Shown here piece by piece: positions 1 to 9,076 of a stretch of 64,000 nucleotides of DNA. Every line of letters begins with the position of its first letter. Positions within the stretch are counted from its first letter, which is position 1. Source of the DNA: Leclercia sp. LSNIH1. Lineage in GTDB: Bacteria; Pseudomonadota; Gammaproteobacteria; Enterobacterales; Enterobacteriaceae. The stretch is from the NCBI RefSeq assembly GCF_002902985.1, contig NZ_CP026167.1, positions 1,302,001-1,366,000 on the forward strand, given 5' to 3'. A program made the position numbers and the translations under genes. The notes below the pieces were generated by a model. That model did no database searches. It was not told where the DNA came from and saw nothing but the letters and a program-made list of their open reading frames with translations.

Positions 1-485
1 ACGTGTCGTGGCTTTATAAAACCTTTGAAAATAACCCTGGATCGAAGGATTTTAACGGGATTAACTGGGATATTCTGGGTGAATGGCGACCTCTCCAACA
101 GTCGCTTTTTACCTTAAGAACATCCCAAAGTATTAAAGACCCTTCCGAAGCGGGAGGATATAATTTAGTCACGGAGTACGGCGTTTCATACAAACATTTT
201 TGGATGAATAACCGGTTAACGACGTTGCTTGATTACGCATACATTACAGAAGACTACAAACATCAGGACAAGGACCGTCACGATAAGAATGGCGTGTTTT
301 CATTTATTGTAGGTTATGACCTCACACCATCGATTAATTTTGGTGTGGAATATCATCTAGATACGCTTAAGTCTAATAAAGATACCGATACCTTTACCAT
401 CGGCCCTAACGACGATCGCGTGGTGACTGAAACGTTGGGCTACGATCAATCTTTGATTATGCTTACAGCTAAGGTTCAGATTTAA
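1..485 (+). CDS. Outer-membrane beta-barrel protein of the exopolysaccharide cluster, C-terminal part
   Basis: The reading frame is open to the left window edge, so only about the last 160 residues are visible and the true start lies outside. The protein shows alternating polar/aromatic strands (for example NLVTEYGVSYKHFW and SINFGVEYHLDTL) and ends in TAKVQI, as in outer-membrane beta-barrels that close on a terminal strand. It sits one base upstream of an export lipoprotein and a Wzc/GumC-like protein. Barrel proteins of the BBP2 type are frequent at this place in EPS clusters, so a role in passing polymer across the outer membrane or anchoring the export complex is likely. The family name is inferred from context; the barrel nature is visible. 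Confidence 0.6.
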   Translation, partial: VSWLYKTFENNPGSKDFNGINWDILGEWRPLQQSLFTLRTSQSIKDPSEAGGYNLVTEYGVSYKHFWMNNRLTTLLDYAYITEDYKHQDKDRHDKNGVFSFIVGYDLTPSINFGVEYHLDTLKSNKDTDTFTIGPNDDRVVTETLGYDQSLIMLTAKVQI

Positions 486-486
486 A

Positions 487-1044
487 ATGAAAATAATGAA
501 ACTGTGCGCGTTTTTACTTCTCAGTGTCCTTTTTGCTGGCTGCAAATCACCGCAGCCGACGTTAAAGGACAATAGTGTGGTCGATACAGCAAATTATATA
601 CTGGGCTCAGGGGATATCGTCAACATTAACGTTGCCGGTCAACCTGACCTGACCATGAAAGTAGTACTTGATAATAGTGGGGCTATTAATTACCCCTATA
701 TTGGCAAGCTGGAATTAAAGGGCAAAACCGCCAGTCAGGTCGATGCAGAGATTACGCAACGCCTGCGTAATGGCTTTGTGCTTAATCCCATGGTGACCGT
801 AAATATCGCCGAATTCCGTAAGTTCTATATCTCTGGTGAAGTTGAGAACCCCAATGGCTATTCCTATGAGCCGGGTATGACCGTGGAAAAAGCCATCGCG
901 CTGGCGGGGGGTTATACCGACCGGGCAGACCGTACGGATCTCAGCATTCGTCAATCATCCTCCGGTGAGTTACTCGAAAATGTTGATGTTACCCACTCCG
1001 TTCTCCCGGGCGATCTCGTAATTATTGGCATAGGGTTCTTCTGA
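487..1044 (+). CDS. Polysaccharide export outer-membrane lipoprotein (Wza/GumB-like, short form)
   Basis: 185 residues. The N-terminus is a lipoprotein signal with lipobox LFAGC, so Cys19 is the likely lipidated residue. After it come a poly-export domain (ILGSGDIVNINVAGQPDLT, about residues 38-115) and an SLBB-like segment (FYISGEVENPNGYSYEPG, from about residue 117). It is about half the length of E. coli Wza and lacks the C-terminal amphipathic-helix domain that forms Wza's outer-membrane pore, as in GumB/VpsN-type proteins that work with a separate barrel partner. The gene starts one base after the barrel gene's stop and ends two bases before the co-polymerase gene, so the three are surely co-transcribed. 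It should form the periplasmic/outer-membrane ring for polymer export. Confidence 0.85.
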   Translation: MKIMKLCAFLLLSVLFAGCKSPQPTLKDNSVVDTANYILGSGDIVNINVAGQPDLTMKVVLDNSGAINYPYIGKLELKGKTASQVDAEITQRLRNGFVLNPMVTVNIAEFRKFYISGEVENPNGYSYEPGMTVEKAIALAGGYTDRADRTDLSIRQSSSGELLENVDVTHSVLPGDLVIIGIGFF

Positions 1045-1046
1045 CC

Positions 1047-3173
1047 ATGAAACTATCAATAGTGGAAAATGGCAAAAAGCGAGAAAGCGCTATCGATATC
1101 GCCAGATTTGCCAGAGAAATTAAAAAGAACTCCTGGAAAATCGTTCTCTCCGGCGTGATTGCCGGGGCGATTGCCTGGCCATTAATGAGTTTGATGTCAT
1201 CGAAGTATGTTTCCACTGCCACGGTACTGATTAAAGCTCAGCCGGACAATGTTTCACCTTTCCAGAAAGTGGAAGGCTATGACTCCACCCGTAACGGGTA
1301 CTACGAAACGCAAAACGCGCTGATGCAATCGCGCGTGGTGCTTGAGCAAGCCATTCGCACGCTAAAACTCGATCAAAACCCGGCGTTTAACGGTGAGGGG
1401 TCTGGCAGTAGCGCAACGCCTGCAAATGAACAGCAGCGGGTTGATCATGCCCTGAAAACGCTGCAGAAGGATCTGACGATCAGCAACGTGCGTACGACCC
1501 ATTTGTCTACCGTCTCCTATGAATCCACCTCGCCACAGCTGGCGGCGGATATCGCCAATGGCGTGGCGGAGTCGTTTATTAATTACACTCTTGCGCTCAA
1601 GCAGCAAAAAACAGCGAAGGCGAGAGAAGATAACCAGCAGAAGCTGCAGGAACTCCAGCAGCAAATGGTGCAGCAAAAGAGTGCGCTGGATAGCTATCTG
1701 GCAAAAGAGGGGCTGCTAACCTTCCGTGGCGTTGATGGCTTTGAAACGGAGCAGATGGGCATTATCACCAACCGCCTGGCAAACGCGACCGAGCGCCGGG
1801 TAGCGGCGGAGTCTGTTTATAACGAAATCCGCTCCGGTGGCTCGCGGGGGCAGGTCATTTCGCTGCCATCTATCTCAAATCACGCCCAGATCCAGGATTT
1901 ACGCATTGCCCTGATCCAGGCCAACAGCGAGCTTTCCCAACTGGAGAAATCCTACGGTCCCCAGCATGACAAAGTGATCCAGGCCCGGGCGCGTATCAGT
2001 GCCATTCAGGCGCAAACGGCGATGACGCTCAGGGAGCAGGAGGCAGGAATACGCCAGACCTACGAGGCGGCGCTGGCGGACGAAAAAAATTACCAGAAGC
2101 AGCTGGAAGAGCAGAAAGCGAACTTCCAGAAGCTCTCCCTGAAGCGTGACGGCTACAACGATCTCAAGCTGGCGCTGGATAAAACGGAAGAGATGTACAA
2201 GATGGCCTATCAGCGCACGCAGGAGCTGGCACTACCCGGCTCTTATTCCGATGCGGATGCGGAGATCTACGATCCTGCCGTGCCCGCAGCGCAGCCGGCT
2301 AAACCGAACAAGCCGCTGCTGATGCTGATGATTGTGCTGCTGGTGATGCTCTTCTACGTGATGTACATCATGGTGAAAACGGCCACGGACAAGTCGGTGA
2401 ACAGCCTGAGCCAGATGCAAAAGCGGCTGAATCTGATGCCGCTGGGTGAGATCCGCCGCTTCAAGGGGGTGGGAGGACGCAGCAAAATCCGCGATCTGAT
2501 GATGAGCGATCCGCTGAATGCGGACGTTATTCACAGTATGCGCACCCAGATCATGCTCAGCAGCCATCCGCTGCAGGTGATTACCGTGACGTCGGCGGAG
2601 GGTGGAGAGGGACGGACGCTGCTGGCGAATCTGCTGGCGAGCTCCTTCAGCTTCGACCAGAAAACGCTGCTAATCGATATGGACTTCTTTAACAGCGACG
2701 GGCTGTCGGGCGAGCTGGGCTCACTGAAGGCGCCAGGCGTGGCAGAAGTGCTGCGCGGCGACAACGCGACCGACAACGTGCTGGTGAAGATCAACGATAA
2801 TCTCGATTTCCTGCCGCGCGGCAATACGCCGGTCTCGGCGCTGCTGCTGCTGTCGCCTGAACGGTTAAAACCGCTGATTGATTCTCTGCGTAGCCGCTAC
2901 CAGCGCATCATTGTCGATGTCGCCGCCGTAAATCAGAGCCAGGAAGTGCAGCTGGTTAACCAGGTAGCGGACGGCCTGATCTTTGTCCTCAAAGCGGGTC
3001 TGAACACCGCCGACACCACTGGACCGGCGATTGAGAAAGCGACCCACCACCACAATGTGATTATCGGCGGCGTGCTGAACCAGGTCGTGGATAAAAATCT
3101 GGAGAGTAAAGAGGGACTGCGTTCACTTAACTACCATACGCATGAACTGATGAATAACACAGGCCGGGCATGA
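1047..3173 (+). CDS. Wzc/GumC-like polysaccharide co-polymerase with degenerate BY-kinase domain
   Basis: 708 residues. A Wzz-type domain lies between two membrane segments (about residues 31-52 and 424-445), with long coiled coil at about 190-400 (many QQ/QK heptads). A cytoplasmic P-loop tyrosine-kinase-like domain follows from about residue 490. The kinase features are altered. The Walker A equivalent reads GGEGRTLLA, with Arg523 where the invariant Lys should be. Walker A' (LLIDMDFF) is normal. The Walker B strand RIIVDVAAVN has Asp624 but lost the usual Thr-Pro-Pro. The C-terminus has only one Tyr in its last 20 residues instead of a Tyr cluster. It probably controls chain length and export, but ATP-dependent autophosphorylation is doubtful. 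It overlaps the next gene by ATGA at 3170. Confidence 0.85.
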   Translation: MKLSIVENGKKRESAIDIARFAREIKKNSWKIVLSGVIAGAIAWPLMSLMSSKYVSTATVLIKAQPDNVSPFQKVEGYDSTRNGYYETQNALMQSRVVLEQAIRTLKLDQNPAFNGEGSGSSATPANEQQRVDHALKTLQKDLTISNVRTTHLSTVSYESTSPQLAADIANGVAESFINYTLALKQQKTAKAREDNQQKLQELQQQMVQQKSALDSYLAKEGLLTFRGVDGFETEQMGIITNRLANATERRVAAESVYNEIRSGGSRGQVISLPSISNHAQIQDLRIALIQANSELSQLEKSYGPQHDKVIQARARISAIQAQTAMTLREQEAGIRQTYEAALADEKNYQKQLEEQKANFQKLSLKRDGYNDLKLALDKTEEMYKMAYQRTQELALPGSYSDADAEIYDPAVPAAQPAKPNKPLLMLMIVLLVMLFYVMYIMVKTATDKSVNSLSQMQKRLNLMPLGEIRRFKGVGGRSKIRDLMMSDPLNADVIHSMRTQIMLSSHPLQVITVTSAEGGEGRTLLANLLASSFSFDQKTLLIDMDFFNSDGLSGELGSLKAPGVAEVLRGDNATDNVLVKINDNLDFLPRGNTPVSALLLLSPERLKPLIDSLRSRYQRIIVDVAAVNQSQEVQLVNQVADGLIFVLKAGLNTADTTGPAIEKATHHHNVIIGGVLNQVVDKNLESKEGLRSLNYHTHELMNNTGRA

Positions 3174-4381
3174 GTCTTCTCAAGAGCGCCTCCACGATCG
3201 CAGGGTCATCAGTTATTTCACAGCTGATTGGTGCCCTGTCGATCTGGCTCATTTCGCATAAGTACGATCTTGGCGAAGTGGGGCTCTACGCGCTCAACTA
3301 CAGTATTGCCCTGATTGGGGCGCAGGTCTGCACCTTTGCCTCGCAGCTGTTGATCCCCAGACAACAGGATGACGAGCTGGCTCAGAATGTGGTGTTTTGT
3401 CTCCTGCAAAGCCTGACCATCGCCATTCCTTATGCGGTGCTGACGGGCTGGCTGTTTCACCAGAATATGCTCTTTCTTTACCTGCTCACGCTCTCGAATA
3501 CCTGGGTGCTGGTCGCCGAGAACCTGTCGCTGCGTACGGCAAACTTTCGCTTTCTGGTGGTGCAACGCATCTCCGTCTCGGTGGTGGTGGTGGTCTCCGT
3601 GCTGCTCACCCACCAGGTGATGGCGTTTTACTGGATGTGGGCGATCCTGATGATGGCGCTGACCAGCGCCTGCATTCTGCGGGCGTTTGATATTCGCACC
3701 GTCACCCTGCATCACCTGTGGCCCTCCAGTAACCTGGCGTTCCTGAAAAAAAATATCCACCACATTACCAAAGTGGGCAGTGCCGAAGTGCTGGCGATGG
3801 CTAATAACAACCTGCCGATTATGCTCATCAACTTCTGGTTCTCGGCCTTAACGGCGGGCTATTTCTCGGTGGTGAGCCGCTTCTGTCTGGCCCCGGTGGT
3901 GATTGTCGGCAATGCGGTGCGGAACACCATTTTCTCGAAATGGTCGATAGATTTCAGAAACAACGTCTTCAACTACGAAGAGTACACGAAGGTCCGTCTG
4001 CTGCTGTTGGTGCTGGGGGTGATCTGCACGCTGGGGGTCTTCATCTTCTACCCGATTGTGATGAATCTGGGCTTCAGCGAGGAGTGGATCGCCTCCGTGC
4101 CGACCTCGCGCTATATGCTGCCCTACCTCTTCCCGGCGCTGGCGGTCTGTCCGCTGACGGTGATTGAACTGATTTTCGGCTCGCACCGCTACTTCCTGCG
4201 GATCCAGCTTGAACAACTGGCGATTGTGGTTATCGCGTTCCTCGTTGTGCCCTATTTTTACAATGACTATGCGACCTCCATCATCTTATTTTCGATTCTG
4301 ACGTTCATTCGCTACGCCTTCATCTACCTGAAGGTGAATAAGCGCGCCGACATTCTGAAAAACGGGTCAGTGGCATCATGA
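3170..4381 (+). CDS. Wzx-like polysaccharide flippase (MOP/oligosaccharide flippase superfamily)
   Basis: 403 residues with about twelve hydrophobic helices spread over the whole length and short charged loops, as in polysaccharide transporters of the MOP superfamily. The N-terminus (LLKSASTIAGSSVISQLIGALSIWLIS) has the usual amphipathic start of Wzx/PST proteins. It would flip the lipid-linked repeat unit from the cytoplasmic to the periplasmic face of the inner membrane. Start and stop overlap the neighbouring genes (ATGA at 3170 and at 4378), showing translational coupling with the co-polymerase and the polymerase. Sugar specificity cannot be read from the sequence. Confidence 0.8.
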   Translation: MSLLKSASTIAGSSVISQLIGALSIWLISHKYDLGEVGLYALNYSIALIGAQVCTFASQLLIPRQQDDELAQNVVFCLLQSLTIAIPYAVLTGWLFHQNMLFLYLLTLSNTWVLVAENLSLRTANFRFLVVQRISVSVVVVVSVLLTHQVMAFYWMWAILMMALTSACILRAFDIRTVTLHHLWPSSNLAFLKKNIHHITKVGSAEVLAMANNNLPIMLINFWFSALTAGYFSVVSRFCLAPVVIVGNAVRNTIFSKWSIDFRNNVFNYEEYTKVRLLLLVLGVICTLGVFIFYPIVMNLGFSEEWIASVPTSRYMLPYLFPALAVCPLTVIELIFGSHRYFLRIQLEQLAIVVIAFLVVPYFYNDYATSIILFSILTFIRYAFIYLKVNKRADILKNGSVAS

Positions 4382-5754
4382 ATCTTAATACCGGACATTA
4401 CTTACAAACCTTCACCCTGCTGACCCTCATCTTCATCGGGCTGGTGCAGTACTTCACCGGTGAGTTGGCGGTGCTGTGGCTCCCCTTCTTCATGACGATG
4501 CTGATGGCCGGTTTCCTCGTGCTGCAAACCCGCCATGAACCCGTGCGGCTGGATGCGCAGGAAGCGATTGTTCTGACGCTTTATCTCTCGTTTATCGTGC
4601 TGGCGGGGATTTCGACCCTGTTCCAGGGCGGGGCGCTGATTACCCTTATCGGGTTTAAGAATGAGATTGCGCTCTCGCTGGTGATGCTCTGCCTTCTGCT
4701 GGGCTTCTGCCGGGAATCGCAGATCTATCAGGTGACGCGCGGCCTGTACTGGATTTTTTATATCCAGTTCCCGGTTGCGCTCTACCAGCTCCTCTTTGTG
4801 GTGCCGCAGCGCGTGGCGTTACACGGCGAAGAGGAAAAATGGGACTCCGTGGTGGGGACGTTCGGTGGTGACCCGATGGGTGGCGGCAACACCGCGGCGA
4901 TGGGGCTGTTCTGTCTGCTGATCATGCTGCTGAAGGTCTCGGAGTATAAGCATGGGCTGACCAGCTTTAAAAACATGGCGTTGCATATCGCGCTGGGGTT
5001 TGTGATGTGCATTATTGGTGAAGTGAAATTCGTGATCCTGCTGTCGCCGTTGCTGCTGGGCTGGGTGTGGCTTATGCCCTCCTGGGTCAAAGAGGCGAGT
5101 CGGGTGAATTTAGCCGTGCTGCTCTCCATTCTGGTGGCGATGGTGTTGTTAATCGGGCTGGCCATTGTCATTCTCGCCTACAGCTATACCACCGCTTATG
5201 GCATCGATATGTCGGAGAACCCGTTCACGGTTTTCTTTGGTTCACTCAGCTATATTTTCGACCCGAATTTCATCTTGCCAGGCGGGGAGATCGGGCGTTT
5301 TACTACTCTGACGTTCTGGCTCCAGCATAACGACCTGTCGGGGCTGCCGGGCACGCTGTTCGGCTACGGGCTGAATGCCACCAACAGCGGTAGCTTCCTC
5401 TCGCCAGGTTTCCTGAATCAGGTCTATAACCTGATCCTCGACAGTACCGCCATGAGTATGCTGCTCTGGGAAGTGGGCGTGGTGGGCACGCTTATATTTA
5501 TTGGGCTATTTGTTTATATACTGAAAGTGGTTCAGCCTGAACCTCTGTTATCCGTTGACCAAATTGATAAACAAGATCTCCAGCTTCTGAGCTTTGCACC
5601 GGCATTTAATGTTTTTGCCATCGCCTGTCTGCTTAGTCTGCCCTACAGTCAGATACTGATGATCGTGCCAATGCTGCAATTCTTATTCTATTTATCTTTA
5701 GGTTCCAGCTTGATTATCCGCCGGACCGTACGCCGTTATACGGGGCTCTATTGA
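4378..5754 (+). CDS. Wzy-like polysaccharide polymerase / O-antigen ligase family membrane protein
   Basis: 458 residues, about ten to twelve membrane helices and a large periplasmic loop around residues 290-350 (the GGEIGRF and LPGTLFGYG region), the layout of Wzy polymerases and WaaL-type ligases. Position directly after a flippase and before glycosyltransferases favours the polymerase that joins flipped repeat units in the periplasm. The start overlaps the flippase stop (ATGA at 4378-4381). Primary sequence similarity in this family is low, so polymerase versus ligase is decided by context only. Confidence 0.7.
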   Translation: MNLNTGHYLQTFTLLTLIFIGLVQYFTGELAVLWLPFFMTMLMAGFLVLQTRHEPVRLDAQEAIVLTLYLSFIVLAGISTLFQGGALITLIGFKNEIALSLVMLCLLLGFCRESQIYQVTRGLYWIFYIQFPVALYQLLFVVPQRVALHGEEEKWDSVVGTFGGDPMGGGNTAAMGLFCLLIMLLKVSEYKHGLTSFKNMALHIALGFVMCIIGEVKFVILLSPLLLGWVWLMPSWVKEASRVNLAVLLSILVAMVLLIGLAIVILAYSYTTAYGIDMSENPFTVFFGSLSYIFDPNFILPGGEIGRFTTLTFWLQHNDLSGLPGTLFGYGLNATNSGSFLSPGFLNQVYNLILDSTAMSMLLWEVGVVGTLIFIGLFVYILKVVQPEPLLSVDQIDKQDLQLLSFAPAFNVFAIACLLSLPYSQILMIVPMLQFLFYLSLGSSLIIRRTVRRYTGLY

Positions 5755-6749
5755 TGTACAAACCGTTTATTACCGTAAGTATTAAAACGTTTAACGAAGC
5801 CGAGTGTATTGAGAAAACCATCGACAGTATTCGCAGCCAGATCGTTGAGTATCCGCATAAAATTATCGTTGCCGACAGTCTTTCTACGGATAACACCCAG
5901 CAGCTGGCCAGCGATAAAGGGGTGATGGTGGTGTCGTTAACCGAACCGGCAGACCGCTGTTGCGGTGTCGGGCATCAGCTGGGCTACCTTCACAGCGAAG
6001 GGGAGTTCATTCTGCTGATGGATGGCGATATGGAGCTGGAGCCGGGCTTTATCGATCGGGCGGTGGCGTTTCTGCAGGAAAATCCTGGCTATGCTGGCGT
6101 GGCCGGCACGGTGGAGATGGACGACGCCTCAAACTATGAGTTTACCTCCCGCAAACAGCGCATCAATAAGATCTATCCGCTGGGCGACTGCGACCATTTA
6201 GGTGGTGGCGGCCTGTATCGCCTGTCGGCGATTGCCGACATCGGTTATCTGACCAACCGCAGCCTGCACGCCTATGAAGAGGCGGAGCTGGGCATTCGCC
6301 TGCTGACCGCGGGCTACAAACTGCATCGCCTGAACGTGCCCTATTTCCGCCATACCTCCTACACCATGCCGACCTTTAAAATGCTGCGCTATCGCTGGAA
6401 AAGCGGGTTTCATCAGGCGCCGGGAGAACTGCTGCGCAGCGCATGGGGCAAGCCCTGGTTTCGCGATGCGCTGATGCTGGTGAAAAACGAAGTGATTTTC
6501 GCAAGTTACATCTTTATCGTTCTGATTGTGTTCTTCACTTTCGACGTCAGCCTGATCGACATTGCGCTGCTGCCGTTGCTGGCCTTCATCCTGCTGAAAA
6601 CCATTCGCAACCGCTCATTAAAAAACGGCCTCAACAGCGTGATTAATCTGGCGGTGCTCTCTGCCGGGCTGGTTAAAGGCCTTTTCCACCCCCTTCGCGA
6701 TCCCAGGGTGCCACCGGGCAATAAAGTTATTCATGAGCAGGTAGAGTAA
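5754..6749 (+). CDS. Glycosyltransferase family 2, membrane-associated
   Basis: 331 residues from the ATG at 5754, which overlaps the upstream stop as TGATG; a TTG one codon earlier is possible but less likely. The N-terminal GT-A domain begins FITVSIKTFNEAECIEKTI and has the nucleotide-sugar and metal motif DGDME at about residues 91-95. It is followed by an acceptor-side segment (LGGGGLYRLSAI) and by two or three C-terminal hydrophobic helices (about 245-300). Such enzymes add a sugar to the lipid-linked repeat unit at the cytoplasmic membrane face. Donor and linkage are unknown. Confidence 0.85.
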   Translation: MYKPFITVSIKTFNEAECIEKTIDSIRSQIVEYPHKIIVADSLSTDNTQQLASDKGVMVVSLTEPADRCCGVGHQLGYLHSEGEFILLMDGDMELEPGFIDRAVAFLQENPGYAGVAGTVEMDDASNYEFTSRKQRINKIYPLGDCDHLGGGGLYRLSAIADIGYLTNRSLHAYEEAELGIRLLTAGYKLHRLNVPYFRHTSYTMPTFKMLRYRWKSGFHQAPGELLRSAWGKPWFRDALMLVKNEVIFASYIFIVLIVFFTFDVSLIDIALLPLLAFILLKTIRNRSLKNGLNSVINLAVLSAGLVKGLFHPLRDPRVPPGNKVIHEQVE

Positions 6750-7960
6750 TGAAAGTCTTACTGGTGAATAAGTTCTTCTTTATTAAAGGAGGAGCTGAAA
6801 CGGTCTATTTTCAGGAACGTAACATGCTGAAAGAGGCCGGGGTGGAGGTAATTGATTTCTCAATGCAGCACGAGAAAAATTTTCCCTCTGACTATGCGGA
6901 CTACTTCGTCACTAATGTGGATTACCACAAAGAGGGCGGCCTGCTGGCGGGGGCAAAAACCGCCATCAGCTTTATTCACAACCGGGAGGCGTGCAAAAAA
7001 ATGGTGGCGCTGCTGCAACAGACGCGCCCGGAGATCGTCCATTTCCACAATATTTATCATCAGCTGACGCCTGCGCTGATTAAAGTCGCCCGGGATTTCG
7101 GCTGTAAGACGGTGCTAACCGCTCACGACTATAAAATTATGTGTCCCTCCTACTCTATGCTGCGTGACGGCAAGGTGTGTGATGCCTGCGTGACGGGCAG
7201 CGTGTTTAATGCGTTTCGCTATCGCTGCCAGGAGGGCTCGGCGGCGAAGAGTTTGCTGCTGTCCTTAGAAGCGACCTGGCAGTACATCGCGCAAAATTAT
7301 CAGGCGCTGGATGTGATTGTCTCCCCGAGCGAATTTCTGCGTAACGAGCTGAGGCGCTCGCTGCCGGACTCCCGTATCGATGTCATCGTGAACGGTATTG
7401 ACGATAGTCAGCAGCCGGAAGAGGGCCCGGACGAAGGCTATCTGCTCTACGTTGGCCGCCTGAGCCGTGAAAAAGGGGTGCCGACGCTGACCCAGGCGCA
7501 TCAGCTTATGCGGAATAAAATGCCGTTAAAGGTGGTCGGCCACGGGCCGCTGTATGACGACATGGTAAAAACCTTCCCCCATGCGGAGTTCCTCGGCTAT
7601 GTGCAGCAAGGGCTGGAGCTGGATGCGCTGATTAAACATGCCCGGGCGGTGGTGCTGCCTTCTGAATGTTATGAGAACTGCTCCATGGCGGTACTGGAGG
7701 CGATGTCGTTCGCCCGCCCGGTGGTGGGGGCCCGAATTGGCGGCATCCCGGAGCAGATACGACACGGTATTGAAGGATTGCTGTTTGAACCTGGCAACGC
7801 TCAGGATCTGGCCGATGCGCTGGACGAGATCGCGGAAATCCCGCAGCAGGCCCGGGAGATGGGGCAGAAAGGCCGCGAAAGACTTTGCCAGAAATACTCA
7901 CTGCGTAAGCACATGGAGACGTTGCAGGCGCTCTACCGCGAGCTGCTCGACGGGCGATAA
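6749..7960 (+). CDS. Glycosyltransferase family 4 (GT-B fold)
   Basis: 403 residues. The N-terminal Rossmann domain starts MKVLLVNKFFFIKGGAETVY, typical of GT4 enzymes. The C-terminal donor-binding domain has LYVGRLSREKGVPTL and the EX7E-type motif (VLPSECYENCSMAVLEAM, about residues 302-320) followed by ARIGGIPEQI. It should use an NDP-sugar to extend the repeat unit. A CxxC pair around residues 146-149 (VCDAC) is seen in some relatives. The start ATG at 6749 overlaps the preceding stop codon (TAATG), so it is part of the same operon. Confidence 0.87.
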   Translation: MKVLLVNKFFFIKGGAETVYFQERNMLKEAGVEVIDFSMQHEKNFPSDYADYFVTNVDYHKEGGLLAGAKTAISFIHNREACKKMVALLQQTRPEIVHFHNIYHQLTPALIKVARDFGCKTVLTAHDYKIMCPSYSMLRDGKVCDACVTGSVFNAFRYRCQEGSAAKSLLLSLEATWQYIAQNYQALDVIVSPSEFLRNELRRSLPDSRIDVIVNGIDDSQQPEEGPDEGYLLYVGRLSREKGVPTLTQAHQLMRNKMPLKVVGHGPLYDDMVKTFPHAEFLGYVQQGLELDALIKHARAVVLPSECYENCSMAVLEAMSFARPVVGARIGGIPEQIRHGIEGLLFEPGNAQDLADALDEIAEIPQQAREMGQKGRERLCQKYSLRKHMETLQALYRELLDGR

Positions 7961-7961
7961 C

Positions 7962-9074
7962 ATGGCAAAAAAAATCACGGTGTTGGGTACCCGCGGCATC
8001 CCGGATGTCTTAGGCGGCGTCGAAACCCATTGTCAGAATCTCTACCCGGCTATCCGCCAGCAGTATGAGGTGGAGATTTGCGTCATTGCCCGGTCACCCT
8101 ACGTACCCTACCGGCGCTCACGCTACAAAAACGTGGAGACCCTGGCGCTGTGGGCGCCCAAAAAACGCAGTTTTGAGGCCATTGTGCACTCTGTTATTGC
8201 TGCGTTGAGGACATTCGTCGATCGATCCGATATTGTTCATGTTCACGCCATCGGGCCGGGTCTCGTGGTGCCGCTGTTACGCCTGCTGGGTAAACGCGTA
8301 GTCTTTACCCATCACGGGCCGGATTACGATCGCCAGAAGTGGGGCAAGATGGCGAAAAAAATCCTGATGCTCGGCGAGAAAGTGGCGGTGAAGTATGCCC
8401 ACGAAGTGATTGTGATCTCCGAGGTGATCAACCAGCTGATCCAGCAGAAATACCACCGTTATGATGCACATCTGATCTATAACGGGGTTAACGTGCCGGG
8501 CCCGCTGGATAAAGAGACGATCGATAAGATCCTCGGGCGCTACGAGCTGCAGCCCGAGCGCTATATCGTGATGGTCGGGCGCTTTGTGGAAGAGAAGGGG
8601 ATGCATGATGCCATCGCCGCATACCAACAGTCGGGCCTGACGCTGCCGCTGGTGCTGGTGGGAGATGCGGATCATCCCTCGGAGTACAGTTTGCGTTTGA
8701 AACAGCTCGCGTTTGACACGCCTGGCGTGGTGATGACGGGGTTTTTAAAGGGCGAGGCGTTGCAGGTTGTCTTCTCTCAGGCGTCGCTCTTTGTGATGCC
8801 ATCGTACCATGAGGGTTTACCCATTGCGCTGCTTGAGGCGATGTCCTATTCCCTGCCAGTGGTGGTGAGCGATATCCTGCCGAACCTCGAGGTCGGTTTG
8901 CCGGATGAAACCAGTTTTAAGCTGGGAAACGTTGCTGATTTAGCAGCAAAAATGGCAAGCCAGGCGCATTTGCCCCGCGTTGATTACGGCGATTTTCTGA
9001 AGCGTTACAACTGGGATGAAATCGCCAGGAAAACCGTCTCCATTTACCACAAATTAGACAAATCAATAGGTTAA
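7962..9074 (+). CDS. Glycosyltransferase family 4 (GT-B fold), second copy type
   Basis: 370 residues from the ATG one base after the previous stop. The frame is open further upstream (to 7638), but that part overlaps the preceding gene and is not protein-like. The N-terminus KKITVLGTRGIPDVLGGVET is the hallmark of the GT4 subgroup that includes rhamnosyl- and N-acetylglucosaminyl-transferases. The C-terminal domain has MVGRFVEEKGMHDAI and the EX7E motif in MPSYHEGLPIALLEAM. It is clearly distinct from the preceding GT4 enzyme. Donor sugar not determinable. Confidence 0.87.
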   Translation: MAKKITVLGTRGIPDVLGGVETHCQNLYPAIRQQYEVEICVIARSPYVPYRRSRYKNVETLALWAPKKRSFEAIVHSVIAALRTFVDRSDIVHVHAIGPGLVVPLLRLLGKRVVFTHHGPDYDRQKWGKMAKKILMLGEKVAVKYAHEVIVISEVINQLIQQKYHRYDAHLIYNGVNVPGPLDKETIDKILGRYELQPERYIVMVGRFVEEKGMHDAIAAYQQSGLTLPLVLVGDADHPSEYSLRLKQLAFDTPGVVMTGFLKGEALQVVFSQASLFVMPSYHEGLPIALLEAMSYSLPVVVSDILPNLEVGLPDETSFKLGNVADLAAKMASQAHLPRVDYGDFLKRYNWDEIARKTVSIYHKLDKSIG

Positions 9075-9076
9075 AA

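Noticed and set aside
7638..7961. N-terminal extension of the second GT4 enzyme
   Set aside because: Overlaps the end of the preceding GT4 gene in another frame and is Arg/Trp-rich; the conserved protein begins at 7962.
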